A stretch of DNA of 64,000 nucleotides from a bacterium (GCA_016934955.1 JAFGRY010000012.1:1-64000), one strand, 5' to 3'; shown: positions 36,372-45,796, counted from the stretch's first letter. Made by a program: numbers and translations. Notes: generated from the letters alone by a model not told the origin.

Positions 36372-37661
36372 CTACTTTCTGCCTTGTCCGCCCGCGGGGA
36401 ACCTCCCCACCGACAGCACCGGACAGGGTGCCGTCTGGACGATATATTCGGTCGTGCTGCCGAGAATGAAATGCTCGAAACGGTTCAGGCCGCGCACGGA
36501 CATGATGATCAGCCCGATATCATGTTTCTCCGCATAATCCCTGATCATCGGACCCGGGTGTCCCTCTTTGATACTATGAGTGATCGTGTCTCCCCGCCGG
36601 CCGCAGAAATCATATAATTTTTTATACATCCGGTCAGTGTAATCGGGATGGACGCTGAGAAACGATTCACGGTTGAACAGGTAGTGATCCTGATGAATCT
36701 CGGTGTCGACCACGTGGAGAAAATGTATTTCCGGGCTCTCGCCCCAGCAGGGTGCTGTCGACCATTCTATCGCGTCCAGAGAATACCGTGAAAAATCGAC
36801 AGGCACCAGTATTTTGCCGGGACGTGTATCGTTCCAGCCGGCCTGCATGGTGAGGACCGGCTTTCCGGAATGCCGTACGATATGCCGGGCGATACTGCCG
36901 TTGATGAGCCTGTTCACCCCGCTGCGGCCATGAGTGCCGGAAATAATCAGATCATAGCCGCCTGCCCGGGACAGGGTGAGAATCGCCTCGCTGATACGGG
37001 CGCTTTCGATGATACGTGACTCTATTTTTCCGCCGGATGTCTGCCTGGCGTAGCGGGAGGGGAGGGACTCGGGAAAATACAAGGCAGCGGCCACAGCGCT
37101 TAACAGATGCATTTTCTCTTCTCTCTCCCTGGCAAGGATGCCGTCGCCGGGGCTGACGACATGCAGCAGGGTGACCGATGCTCCGCAAGCAGCGGCGAGC
37201 TGGACGGCGTATTCCACCGCCTGCTGTGAGCACATGCTGAAATCAACCGGAACCAGAATGCGGGCGATACGCTGTTCCCTGCCGGTCAGTGCAGCGGGAG
37301 CCCGTACTGCCGGCTCCGGTTCACCGTCCCACCCAAGGAGGGCGTGAATCTTATCGCTGAGCTCGGTCTGAAGGATCGGGCCGGCCGCCTGATCGAGGGG
37401 CCGGCCTTCGTTGAACAGGAGAACCGTGGGTATCTGGTGTATGCCGAATTGTGATGTAAGATGTTTGTTTCGGTCGGCATCAATGTGGAAAAATGATACT
37501 CGCCCCGCAAACGATTCCGCCATCTCCCTGATCATGGGTGCGTGCAGATGGGACGCACCGCACCACTCTGTCGAGAATTCCACGATTGCGGGTTTATCGT
37601 TTTCCAGCACCAGCTGCCGGAATTCCGAATCGTTCGAAATATCGATGACACCGGGTTTCAT
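36372..37661 (-). CDS. thioredoxin-like domain fused to two UspA domains
   Basis: 429 residues from ATG 37661 (MKPGVIDISND), preceded by AAGGCGG. Residues 1-~110 are a thioredoxin fold, but the active site reads C34-G-A-S37, so the resolving cysteine is missing and normal disulfide reduction is unlikely. Residues ~125-280 are a UspA domain with the ATP-binding G-2x-G-9x-G-S pattern (GTHGRSGVNRLINGS). Residues ~285-420 are a second UspA domain where the first Gly of the pattern is Ser (SVRGLNRFEHFILGS), perhaps unable to bind ATP. The protein looks like a redox-sensing or scaffold stress protein. It lies directly downstream of the sigma-54 activator gene, separated by a double palindrome. Confidence 0.88.
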   Translation of the reverse strand: MKPGVIDISNDSEFRQLVLENDKPAIVEFSTEWCGASHLHAPMIREMAESFAGRVSFFHIDADRNKHLTSQFGIHQIPTVLLFNEGRPLDQAAGPILQTELSDKIHALLGWDGEPEPAVRAPAALTGREQRIARILVPVDFSMCSQQAVEYAVQLAAACGASVTLLHVVSPGDGILAREREEKMHLLSAVAAALYFPESLPSRYARQTSGGKIESRIIESARISEAILTLSRAGGYDLIISGTHGRSGVNRLINGSIARHIVRHSGKPVLTMQAGWNDTRPGKILVPVDFSRYSLDAIEWSTAPCWGESPEIHFLHVVDTEIHQDHYLFNRESFLSVHPDYTDRMYKKLYDFCGRRGDTITHSIKEGHPGPMIRDYAEKHDIGLIIMSVRGLNRFEHFILGSTTEYIVQTAPCPVLSVGRFPAGGQGRK

Positions 37662-37819
37662 AGTCTTCCGCCTTTCGGTGATTATTCCATTCACGGGAGA
37701 TGACGAGACAATATGTATGCCAGATTGCCGGCTGCAGCGCCGGTGACTTTATAAGATCATGAATTTACATAAGATACAGTTGACTGTAAGGTGGTTTCGG
37801 GGAGATGGTGGAATGGGGG

Positions 37820-37862
37820 CTGTTTTTGATATATCAAAAAAGTTTTGATATATCAAAAACAG
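37820..37862. promoter_or_regulatory. 43-bp near-perfect palindrome made of two 16-bp palindromes
   Basis: TTTTGATATATCAAAA occurs twice (within 37823-37840 and at 37843-37858). The whole block is also a 20-bp inverted repeat around a 3-nt centre, from CTG at 37820 to CAG at 37862. It starts immediately after the stop of the sigma-54 activator gene and lies upstream of the thioredoxin-UspA gene. It could be a tandem operator or an AT-rich terminator hairpin. Confidence 0.65.
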
Positions 37863-39272
37863 TCACACCGGTCGCCGGATATTGAATTTTTTCATCCGTG
37901 AGACGAGCGTGTTCGGATTGATCCCGAGTAATGCGGCGGCGCCGTTTTTTCCGCTTACCTGCCAGTGTGTCGATTCGAGCACTTTTTCGATGTGCCGCCT
38001 TTCCAGGTCATCCAGATGCAGGCTCGTTTCTTCCCGCCCGGTGAAATGGGGCAGCCAGTCACCCGCCCGGAGCACCGGTCCGGTGTTCATGATAACCGCC
38101 CGTTCGATGATATTCTCCAGTTCCCGGATATTGCCCGGCCAGCGGTAGCCGCAGAGTGATTTCATGACCGGACCCGGAATTGAATCGATCGTTCTCCCTA
38201 TCCTGTGGCAGTACTTTTCCAGAAAATAGCTGACCAGGGCGGGGATGTCTTCCTTGCGGTCACGAAGGGACGGCAGCGGTATCGGGAAAACATTCAGACG
38301 GTAGAACAGGTCTTCCCGGAACGTGCCCTGCTTCACCGATTGTTCCAGATCGCGGTTGGTAGCTGCGATGATCCGCACATCTGTGGCGATCGTGTGAGGG
38401 CTCCCCAGCCGCTCGAATTCTCCGTTCTGAAGCACCCGCAGCAGTTTGACCTGGATCTCCAGCGGCAGATCGCCGATTTCATCGAGGAATATGGTGCCGT
38501 TATGGGCGAGTTCAAACCGCCCTGTCCTGCGCTCGAATGCGCCGGTAAAGGCGCCTTTTTCATGGCCGAAGAGTTCGCTTTCGATCAGGGCCGCCGGCAA
38601 CGCGGCGCAGTTCACTTTCACCAGTGTCCGGTCCCGGCGTCTGCTGATGTAATGGATCGCCCGCGCAACCAGCTCCTTGCCGGTCCCGGTTTCACCGGTC
38701 AGCAGTACCGTGCAGTCGGTGGCGGCAACCTGCTCCGCTTTTGCAAGAACGCCTTTGATGGCATCGCTGCTGCCGATGATCTCTTCGAAGTTGTGCGTCA
38801 GCTTGATCTCATGTTTCAGGTAGAGATTTTCTTCCGTAAGCCTGTTTTTCAGGGTCTCGACCTCTTTCAGGGCATTCTTCAGCGCGCGTTCGGCCTGCTT
38901 CCGTTCGGTGATGTCCCGGACAAAAGAACAGCTGTATTCCTTCCCGTCGAATTCGATGTAATTTCTGGTGATCTCGACCGGAACGGACCTGCCGGATTTT
39001 GTCTGAAACGCCCACTCATAGCGCCAGGTTTTCTTTGTTTTCGTCTGCTCCCACCGCTTCCTGAATTTGTGTTCGTTGTCCTGGGCGCTGAAATCGAAAA
39101 TTTTCCGCCCCACCAGTTCATCCCGGCTATACCCGAGGAGACTGCAGCCGGCTTCGTTGATTCTATGGATTTCCGCGTCCGATCCGATCCAGATAACGGC
39201 GTCGGGTGCCCGTTCAATGGTAAAATGGGATAACCGGAGTGTCCGTGGACCGGGATTGTTCAGTTCCGGCAT
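37863..39272 (-). CDS. PAS-domain sigma-54-dependent transcriptional activator
   Basis: 469 residues from ATG 39272 ([13 protein letters not shown]), chosen because the PAS domain starts shortly after; the 84-residue extension is unsupported. A PAS domain (~10-135) ends in [15 protein letters not shown], followed by a short coiled coil. The AAA+ domain (~165-395) has Walker A GETGTGKE, the sigma-54-contacting GAFTGA loop, Walker B IFLDEIGD and the R-finger region [23 protein letters not shown] Fis-type HTH closes the protein ([20 protein letters not shown]). There is no receiver domain, so the signal is sensed by PAS. It probably controls the adjacent stress-protein gene. Confidence 0.92.
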   Translation of the reverse strand: MPELNNPGPRTLRLSHFTIERAPDAVIWIGSDAEIHRINEAGCSLLGYSRDELVGRKIFDFSAQDNEHKFRKRWEQTKTKKTWRYEWAFQTKSGRSVPVEITRNYIEFDGKEYSCSFVRDITERKQAERALKNALKEVETLKNRLTEENLYLKHEIKLTHNFEEIIGSSDAIKGVLAKAEQVAATDCTVLLTGETGTGKELVARAIHYISRRRDRTLVKVNCAALPAALIESELFGHEKGAFTGAFERRTGRFELAHNGTIFLDEIGDLPLEIQVKLLRVLQNGEFERLGSPHTIATDVRIIAATNRDLEQSVKQGTFREDLFYRLNVFPIPLPSLRDRKEDIPALVSYFLEKYCHRIGRTIDSIPGPVMKSLCGYRWPGNIRELENIIERAVIMNTGPVLRAGDWLPHFTGREETSLHLDDLERRHIEKVLESTHWQVSGKNGAAALLGINPNTLVSRMKKFNIRRPV

Positions 39273-39487
39273 TGAAGACCTCGCTCTATAGTGGCGTATG
39301 GGACTAATAGTGATCATTTTCCATGAAAAAATCAAGGAATATTCGCCGGGCAGTGGAACCGGGGAAAAAAGGAGGATCGCGTGGCGAGGCTGCTCCCCTG
39401 AGAAAGGATCGAGAGGAGAAGGAGAACAGGAGACCGGAGACAGGAAGAAATTTTTACAAGATTTAAAGTCAAGGAGCCTTAAAGAAT

Positions 39488-39600
39488 GATCCTGTGGCGC
39501 CTGCTCTTGTGACAAGTCCCCCATTACTGTCTGCCGGAAAACAGCCCATATATTCAGACAATTTAGAAATACTTGTCACAAGGGCAGGCGGAACCATATC
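39488..39600. repeat. MITE-like element with about 20-bp terminal inverted repeats
   Basis: CGCCTGCTCTTGTGACAAGT (39498-39517) is repeated in reverse complement at 39571-39590 with a single mismatch. Weaker complementarity extends outward to 39488 and 39600 and inward (CTGTCTG against CAGACA). Total length is about 113 bp. It lies between the activator and the S46 peptidase gene, in a 533-bp gap with no other gene. Confidence 0.6.
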
Positions 39601-39616
39601 TTTCGCTCTCTCATCC

Positions 39617-39652
39617 TGCGCTCTTTGCGCTCCTTGCGCCCTCTGCGTTGAC
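39617..39652. repeat. 9-nt periodic array, four units
   Basis: TGCGCTCTT, TGCGCTCCT, TGCGCCCTC and TGCGTTGAC are contiguous 9-nt units, each opening with TGCG. It follows the MITE-like element. A related-period array is at 3471-3497. Confidence 0.5.
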
Positions 39653-39805
39653 GCTTTTCGGGAGGGTGGTCCGGTCTCCAGCCTCCGGAAGCAAGCATCG
39701 CTGCGCGGCTTTCCCGCCCCCCATGATTTCCCGCTTGCATCTCTCCGAAAAATTTCCAATTTTATCCCACAGAAAACACCGTACGCTATCCATAGGAGAA
39801 TCCCC

Positions 39806-41968
39806 ATGAAAAAACGCATGCTGTTTTTCCTCCTGACCGCCCTGTTCATCGTCGCGATCGGGCCGGTTTCCCTTGCCGACGAAGGGATGTATCCCATCAG
39901 CGAGCTGCACAAGCTCAACCTCAAGGCCAAAGGCCTGGAGATGGATCTCAAGGACCTCTACAACCCCAACGGCGTCAGTCTCATGGACGGCATCTGCAAG
40001 GTGGGTGGCGCCACCGGCTCCTTCGTGTCGGCGGACGGCCTCATTCTCACCAACCACCACGTCGCCTACGGCGGTGTGAGCAGGGCCAGCAGTGAGGAGC
40101 ACGACTACCTGCAGAACGGATTCCTGGCAAAGGACAGATCCGGGGAAATCCAGGCCCGGGGCTACACCGTCCGGATTACTGAATCCTACAAAGACGTGTC
40201 AAAACAGGTCCTGAAAGCGGTGAAGAAAGAGATGAGCGCGGCCGAGCGCACCAAAGCCATCGAACAGAAGATCAAGGAGATCGAAGCGGACGCCGAGAAG
40301 AAATACGAGGGCAAGAGCGCCCAGGTATCGGAGATGTTCCGGGGCAAAACCTATGTGCTGTTCATCTACACGACCCTGAGGGACATCCGTCTCGTCTACG
40401 TGCCGCCCCGCGCCATCGGCAACTTCGGCGGCGAGGAGGACAACTGGATGTGGCCGCGCCACACCGGCGACTTTTCCTACCTGAGGGCCTATGTGGCCCC
40501 GGACGGTTCTTCCGCCGGCTATTCGGAAGACAACGTCCCGTATCATCCCAAAAGCCACCTGAAGGTCGCTCCCGACGGGGTCAACGAAGGCGACTTCGTC
40601 TTCATTCTCGGTTACCCGGGGCGCACCTACCGGCACCAGACCTCCCACTACCTCGAATATGAAGAGACATACCGCATGCCCTTTGTCGCCGATTACTATG
40701 AATGGCAGATCACGGCGCTGGAAGATCTGGGCAAGGACGACCGCGGCATCGCGTTGAAGCTCGCTTCCCGCATCAAGGGGCTGTCCAACACCATGAAGAA
40801 CTACCGCGGCAAACTGCAGGGGATGCGCCGGATGCACCTGGTCGAGAAAAAACGGGACGAGGAACGGAAGCTGCAGCAGTATATCGACGCGGATAATAAG
40901 CGCAGGGAGAAATACGGCAGCCTGCTCGCCGAACTGAACAATCTGTACACGAAGAGCATGGCCGATTTCGAAAGCGATATGGTGCTCAGTTACCTTCCCC
41001 GCAGCTCCAGTCTGCTGTCAACAGCATCCACCCTCTACACGGCATCTCTCGAACTGAAGAAGGATGATATGGAACGGCAGTCGGGATTCATGGAGCGGAA
41101 CTGGAACCGGACAAAGCAGGGTATGCTCAGAGGCACGGGCGAATTCTATGAACCCTCAGACAGGCTTATTTTCGAAGATATCCTTCTCAGGGCCGCCCGG
41201 CTTCCCGCGGACCAGCGGCTCGAGGCTGTTACCGAAATAGTGGGAGACGGGGATCCCGCGGAAGCGGTTCACCTCTTCGTCGATCACGTGTACAGCAGTT
41301 CGAAACTGGCCGACAGGGACGCGCTGGAGGCGGCGCTGGAGGATCCGGCCGCATGGGTGGAATCGAGTGACGATCCCTTCCTCAAACTGGCCCGGGAGCT
41401 CTACCCGGTCTTCGAAGCGAGAAGAGAGGAGAACCGTGAGAGAAGCGGTGAAATGGACAAACTCTATGCGGAACTTCTTGATGTGAAGCGTGAGTTCATG
41501 GCCACCGATTTCATCCCCGACGCCAACAGCACCCTGCGCTTCACCTTCGGCCGCATCAAGGGATACTCCCCCCGGGACGCGGTTTACTGCGACCCTCTCA
41601 CCACCGTCAACGGCGTGCTCGAGAAAACCACCGGCGAAGAGCCGTTCGACACGCCGCAGAAGCTGCAGGACCTGATCAGAAAGAAAGATTTTGGACGCTT
41701 CGCCCATCCTGAACTGAAGACGGTTCCCACCGCCATCCTCTATGATATGGACACCACCGGCGGCAATTCCGGCAGCCCGGTGCTCAACGCCCGGGGCGAG
41801 CTCGTCGGGATCAATTTCGACCGGGCCTGGGAAGCGACCATCAACGATTACGCCTGGAGCCCGGATTACAGCCGTTCCATCGCGGTCGATATCCGTTACG
41901 TGCTCTGGGTCACCCAGAAATTCGCGGGTGCCGGCTATCTGCTCACGGAGATGGGTGTCGAAGAGTGA
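39806..41968 (+). CDS. S46-family dipeptidyl peptidase, DPP11-like
   Basis: 720 residues from ATG 39806 with AGGAG upstream; a signal peptide ends near SLADEG. The family cleaves dipeptides from oligopeptide N-termini in the periplasm of asaccharolytic Gram-negatives. The catalytic Ser-His-Asp set is visible: the LTNHH motif (H84/H85), the Asp in NWMWPRHTGDF (D222) and S655 in GGNSGSP. The residue that separates the DPP7 (Gly) and DPP11 (Arg) subfamilies reads Arg (NFDRAWE, R673), which predicts preference for Asp or Glu at P1. The gene overlaps the ureohydrolase start by 4 nt. Confidence 0.93.
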   Translation: MKKRMLFFLLTALFIVAIGPVSLADEGMYPISELHKLNLKAKGLEMDLKDLYNPNGVSLMDGICKVGGATGSFVSADGLILTNHHVAYGGVSRASSEEHDYLQNGFLAKDRSGEIQARGYTVRITESYKDVSKQVLKAVKKEMSAAERTKAIEQKIKEIEADAEKKYEGKSAQVSEMFRGKTYVLFIYTTLRDIRLVYVPPRAIGNFGGEEDNWMWPRHTGDFSYLRAYVAPDGSSAGYSEDNVPYHPKSHLKVAPDGVNEGDFVFILGYPGRTYRHQTSHYLEYEETYRMPFVADYYEWQITALEDLGKDDRGIALKLASRIKGLSNTMKNYRGKLQGMRRMHLVEKKRDEERKLQQYIDADNKRREKYGSLLAELNNLYTKSMADFESDMVLSYLPRSSSLLSTASTLYTASLELKKDDMERQSGFMERNWNRTKQGMLRGTGEFYEPSDRLIFEDILLRAARLPADQRLEAVTEIVGDGDPAEAVHLFVDHVYSSSKLADRDALEAALEDPAAWVESSDDPFLKLARELYPVFEARREENRERSGEMDKLYAELLDVKREFMATDFIPDANSTLRFTFGRIKGYSPRDAVYCDPLTTVNGVLEKTTGEEPFDTPQKLQDLIRKKDFGRFAHPELKTVPTAILYDMDTTGGNSGSPVLNARGELVGINFDRAWEATINDYAWSPDYSRSIAVDIRYVLWVTQKFAGAGYLLTEMGVEE

Positions 41969-42792
41969 CATCGGCTCAGTCTGCAAAAAGAGTGAAACTC
42001 CTGGGAATTCCCTGGGACGAGCATTCGAGTTTTCTGCGGGGGGCGGCCGACGCCCCCCGTGTCATCCGCGCTGCGTTCGCTTCCCCCTCGACCAATACCT
42101 GGAGTGAGGCGGGAATCGATATCGGCGCCCCGTCGGTGCTGCAGGATGACGGCGATATCTATCCTGAATCCGGTTCCGATCCGCTGTGGGAAATCGAAAC
42201 AGCCGTGCAGGAGCGTATCGCCGGCGGTGCGCCGCTCATCGTCCTCGGCGGCGACCACACCCTCACCTGGCCTGTCATCCGGGCGTTCCACGGGCGCTAC
42301 GGGCAGGTCAGTATCCTCCATGTTGACGCCCATCCCGACCTCTATGACGCTCTTGACGGCGACCGCCTCTCCCACGCCTGTCCCTTCGCCCGAATCATGG
42401 AGGAGGGGCTGGCCGACCGCCTGGTGCAGATCGGTATCAGAGGGATGACGGGACATCAGCGGGAACAGGCGGAGCGTTTCGGTGCGGAGGTGTACGACAT
42501 GGCGGCGCTCGCCGAACCGCCGTCCCTGACTTTTACTCATCCGCTCTATATATCATTCGACCTGGACTCGCTTGACCCGGCCTTCGCGCCCGGGGTTTCC
42601 CATCCTGAACCGGGAGGGCTGTCAACCCGGGAAGCGCTGCGGCTGCTGCAGGGGGTGCAGGCGCCGGCAATCGTCGGTGCCGATATCGTCGAGTTCAATC
42701 CCCGGCGGGATCCGGCCGGGATCACCGCCGCGGTTGCGGCAAAGCTGTGCAAGGAAATCGCCTCAATGATGATCATGTGCCGGGAGAAATGA
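41965..42792 (+). CDS. ureohydrolase (arginase/agmatinase/formiminoglutamase family)
   Basis: 275 residues from GTG 41965, overlapping the S46 stop by 4 nt (GTGA). The binuclear manganese ligands are present in GGDHTLTW, HVDAHPDLYDA and SFDLDSLDPAFAPG. These are the arginase superfamily signatures; the exact substrate (agmatine, arginine, formiminoglutamate or another guanidino compound) cannot be told. Translational coupling to an extracytoplasmic peptidase suggests use of amino acids released from peptides. Confidence 0.9.
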   Translation: MTSAQSAKRVKLLGIPWDEHSSFLRGAADAPRVIRAAFASPSTNTWSEAGIDIGAPSVLQDDGDIYPESGSDPLWEIETAVQERIAGGAPLIVLGGDHTLTWPVIRAFHGRYGQVSILHVDAHPDLYDALDGDRLSHACPFARIMEEGLADRLVQIGIRGMTGHQREQAERFGAEVYDMAALAEPPSLTFTHPLYISFDLDSLDPAFAPGVSHPEPGGLSTREALRLLQGVQAPAIVGADIVEFNPRRDPAGITAAVAAKLCKEIASMMIMCREK

Positions 42793-42897
42793 CCGGGGGC
42801 CGGAAGGATGTGCGGGCCGGTAAAAACACCTTGTTTTTTATATGGCAATTCAGTAAATTTATGTGACAGGTATCACCCATTCACAAGGAGAACGGCC

Positions 42898-43467
42898 ATG
42901 AAAAAAGCGATTATCGTCGTTTTGTCGCTGCTGCTCGTAACAACCAGTCTTTTTGCCGACGGAAACAGAAAGGGATTCGTCATCGGTCTGGGCGCCGGCG
43001 GAGGAATGACATCATTCACCCAGGAAGTGTTCGGCTTTGAATCGGACAGGGAAAACAAATTTGGCCTGGCAACGGATTTCAAGATCGGATTCGGTCTGAG
43101 CGACAACCTGATCATCTGCTACACCAACAAGGTGAACTGGTTCGGTATGGATAATATGTTTGACGATACCGTCACCATCATCAACGGCCTTTCAGCCGCC
43201 GGCATCATGTATTATTTTAACGGCTTCGCGCCGTCACTGTTCATTACCGGCGGTGTGGGTATCGCTTCCTGGGCGACCCCCTTCGAGGAAGACACGGACA
43301 CCTGGACCGGGTTCGGATTTTTTGCCGGCTTCGGGTTTGAATTTTCTCCTCACTGGAGCGTTGAAGCGAGTGTGTTTACCGGCAATCCCAGTGCAGAGGA
43401 AGAAGGAATCGAAATTACGACCAAAGCATTCACCGGCATGGTCACGCTGAACTGGCTCTGGTACTAA
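42898..43467 (+). CDS. small outer-membrane beta-barrel protein
   Basis: 189 residues from ATG 42898, behind AAGGAG. The signal peptide (MKKAIIVVLSLLLVTTSLFA) ends before DG. The mature part has about eight amphipathic strands with glycine turns (GFVIGLGAGGGMTSF, FGFFAGFGFEFSPHWSVE) and ends on TGMVTLNWLWY, a BAM-like C-terminal strand with a terminal aromatic. It resembles the 8-stranded OmpA/OmpW-like barrel class. Specific role unknown. A strong terminator follows. Confidence 0.85.
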   Translation: MKKAIIVVLSLLLVTTSLFADGNRKGFVIGLGAGGGMTSFTQEVFGFESDRENKFGLATDFKIGFGLSDNLIICYTNKVNWFGMDNMFDDTVTIINGLSAAGIMYYFNGFAPSLFITGGVGIASWATPFEEDTDTWTGFGFFAGFGFEFSPHWSVEASVFTGNPSAEEEGIEITTKAFTGMVTLNWLWY

Positions 43468-43485
43468 GCGAGCGGATTCGCAGTG

Positions 43486-43518
43486 AAAGGGAGATCCTTC
43501 GGGGTCTCCCTTTTTTTT
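43486..43518 (+). terminator. strong rho-independent terminator with UUCG loop
   Basis: AAAGGGAGATCC (43486-43497) pairs with GGGTCTCCCTTT (43502-43513), one T-G wobble, closed by a TTCG tetraloop and followed by a T-run to 43518. Confidence 0.95.
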
Positions 43519-43710
43519 CAGCCTCCAGCCTTCAGTTGAGTTGAATATGAATAATTCGCAACCTTTGAAAAAGTGCTTGATAAAGAGTGCCTGAAATCCC
43601 TATTTTAACGGGTACACCCATCCCGAGGCTCAGTCATTTACGAAATATCACTATGTCCGTGCATTGCGGCAGCAGGCGGGGATCGTCCCTCTGCACAGGG
43701 AGGCATTGTC

Positions 43711-44856
43711 ATGAGTTCAACCGGCCGGCATTCACACGTTTTCCTGACCGTACTCTTCTGCCTTGTCATGGTATCCGCTCTCAGCGGCCAGACAAGAGAC
43801 GAACCGCGCATTCCCGATATTCCGGGATATGTGACGCTCAAATGCGATTTTCATACTCACACGGTCTTCTCCGACGGCAGCGTCTGGCCCACCGTGCGGG
43901 TGGACGAGGCCTGGCGGGAGGGACTGGATGTGATCGCCATCACCGATCATCTCGAATATCAGCCGCATAAAAAGGATGTTGCGGTCGATCACAACCGCCC
44001 CTATGAGCTTGCCCGGAGCAGGGCCGCTTCCCTGGGTCTCATTCTTGTTCGCGGCACCGAGATCACCCGCCGCATGCCGCCGGGTCATTTCAACGCCCTG
44101 TTCATTGAAGACGCCGCGGCCCTCGACAAGCCGGAGTTTCTGGACGCGGTGGAAGCGGCGGTCAGCCAGGGAGCGTTTATCCTCTGGAACCATCCCGGCT
44201 GGAAAGGGCAGCAGCCCGACGGCGTGTCCCGCTGGTACGACATCCATACAACCCTGCTGGAAAAGGGGTGGCTGCACGGCATCGAAACGGTCAATTCCGT
44301 GGAATACTATCCCGCGGTTCAGGACTGGTGCCTCGAGAAGGATCTCACGATGGTCGGCAATTCCGACATTCACGCCCCCACTTTTTTGTCTTTTGATTTC
44401 GCGGGTGGTGAGCACCGGGCCATGACCCTGGTGTTCGCGGAAGAGCGGACGCGGGAAGCGGTGCGGGATGCCATGTTCGCCGGCAGAACCGCGATCTATT
44501 TCAAGCAGATGGTTATTGGCAAGCAGGAATATCTGGAGCCGCTGGCCCGGGGCTGTTTCACCCTCCGGCACGGACCCGCCCGAATCAGCGGCACGGGGTC
44601 CTGCAATCTCTGGCTTACCAATACTTCAGACATTCCGCTCTATTTCGAAACCGACGGCGAGGATCCCCTCGTTTCCGGTCCCGAATCGCTCTCGCTCCCC
44701 CCGCGCTCAACCGTGCTGTTCAGGATTGCGGCCCGTGAGGATCACAGGAGCGGAACGTTCGATATCCGTCTTCCCTACCGCCTGACGAATTTCAAAACGG
44801 CGGGAGCAGCCTCTCTCAGGACGGAGATACACGTTTCAGTAACACTCACAGAGTAA
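43711..44856 (+). CDS. exported PHP-domain protein
   Basis: 381 residues. The signal peptide ends near SALSGQ. A PHP (polymerase-histidinol phosphatase) fold follows: CDFHTHTVFSDG, ITDHLEYQ, RGTEITRR, WNHPGWKG and GNSDIHAP supply the His/Asp metal ligands. From about residue 275 there is a small beta-rich C-terminal domain. Exported PHP proteins are presumed phosphoesterases, but the substrate is unknown. The start has AGGGAGG at good spacing. It is followed 25 nt later by a membrane protein that may be its partner. Confidence 0.87.
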   Translation: MSSTGRHSHVFLTVLFCLVMVSALSGQTRDEPRIPDIPGYVTLKCDFHTHTVFSDGSVWPTVRVDEAWREGLDVIAITDHLEYQPHKKDVAVDHNRPYELARSRAASLGLILVRGTEITRRMPPGHFNALFIEDAAALDKPEFLDAVEAAVSQGAFILWNHPGWKGQQPDGVSRWYDIHTTLLEKGWLHGIETVNSVEYYPAVQDWCLEKDLTMVGNSDIHAPTFLSFDFAGGEHRAMTLVFAEERTREAVRDAMFAGRTAIYFKQMVIGKQEYLEPLARGCFTLRHGPARISGTGSCNLWLTNTSDIPLYFETDGEDPLVSGPESLSLPPRSTVLFRIAAREDHRSGTFDIRLPYRLTNFKTAGAASLRTEIHVSVTLTE

Positions 44857-44881
44857 TCCATTACGAAAAAGGCAGGTACCC

Positions 44882-45694
44882 ATGATTGATCTGAACATTG
44901 CGCATCGCGGCGTCTGGCTCTGGATCCTGGCGTTCGTCATCACCGTCGCTTCTGCGGTATATCAGCGCATGACCGGTCCGACCTATCCGGTCAGCGGCAC
45001 GGCTGTCATCGGCGGCTTTGAACAGCCCTATGAATTTCTCACCACTGAAGAGGTGGGAACCGATCTTGAAGTCACTCTCACGGCACCTGATACGGCGGTC
45101 CACGCCTGGGTTGAGTACCGGCGGTTCAAGTCGCACGACGAATGGCAGAGAGCAGATCTTGTCAGAAACGGTGACAACCTTGCGGCAGTTCTTCCACAGC
45201 AGCCCTCAGCCGGGAAACTGATGTACACTGTTTACATGACCAGAGGTGGAGGTCCTGCAGTGAGCCTGACGGATGCACCGGTAATCGCCCGCTACAAGGG
45301 GGCCGTTCCCGGCTGGGTGCTGCTTCCCCATATCCTGATCATGTTCGCGGCTATGCTGGTCGCCAACCGTACGGGTCTGGAAGCGCTCGATTCCCGGGGG
45401 AGATACAAGCGGAAGATGGTGCTGACGATCGCGCTGATGTTCATCGGCGGATTCATTCTGGGACCGATCATGCAGAAATTCGCATTCGGAGCCTGGTGGA
45501 CAGGATTTCCCCTGGGAACGGACCTCACCGACAATAAAACCCTGATTGCCATGCTCTTCTGGCTCTGGGCCTGGTTCAAGAACCGCAAAAACCGCAGCAG
45601 CCGTCTCTGGATCTGTGTCGCCGCTCTGGTGACGCTGGTGATATTTCTGATTCCGCACAGCCTTCTGGGCTCGGAACTCGACTATACGCAGTGA
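44882..45694 (+). CDS. integral membrane protein of unknown function
   Basis: 270 residues. One membrane span at the N-terminus (about 11-28), then an extracytoplasmic beta-rich region of ~110 residues with SGTAVIGGFEQPYEFL and TAPDTAVHAWVEYRRF, then three or four spans (about 139-160, 174-196, 215-230, 240-258). No recognised catalytic motif. It is probably transcribed with the PHP gene. I do not recognise the family. Confidence 0.82.
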   Translation: MIDLNIAHRGVWLWILAFVITVASAVYQRMTGPTYPVSGTAVIGGFEQPYEFLTTEEVGTDLEVTLTAPDTAVHAWVEYRRFKSHDEWQRADLVRNGDNLAAVLPQQPSAGKLMYTVYMTRGGGPAVSLTDAPVIARYKGAVPGWVLLPHILIMFAAMLVANRTGLEALDSRGRYKRKMVLTIALMFIGGFILGPIMQKFAFGAWWTGFPLGTDLTDNKTLIAMLFWLWAWFKNRKNRSSRLWICVAALVTLVIFLIPHSLLGSELDYTQ

Positions 45695-45762
45695 TTGGAT
45701 CAGCTGCCGCAAAAGAATGCTGATTTTATAAACAATTTCGCCCGCTTTTTGAAAAAAAAGAG

Positions 45763-45791
45763 TTGAAATTCATAATGAAAATTAGTATACT
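45763..45791 (+). promoter_or_regulatory. promoter of tRNA(CAT)
   Basis: TTGAAA (45763-45768) and TATACT (45786-45791) are separated by exactly 17 nt. The -10 ends only 5 nt before the first base of the tRNA, so transcription probably starts at or within a base or two of the mature 5' end. Confidence 0.7.
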
Positions 45792-45796
45792 TTTGC

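Noticed and set aside
37662..37819. sigma-54 promoter for the thioredoxin-UspA gene
   Set aside because: I searched this stretch for a TGGCAC-N5-TTGC pattern on the minus strand and found no acceptable match.
39494..39805. N-terminal extension of the S46 peptidase
   Set aside because: It covers the MITE-like element and the 9-nt array; ATG 39806 has AGGAG and a proper signal peptide.
42808..42897. N-terminal extension of the small barrel protein
   Set aside because: ATG 42898 has AAGGAG at ideal spacing and begins a clean signal peptide.
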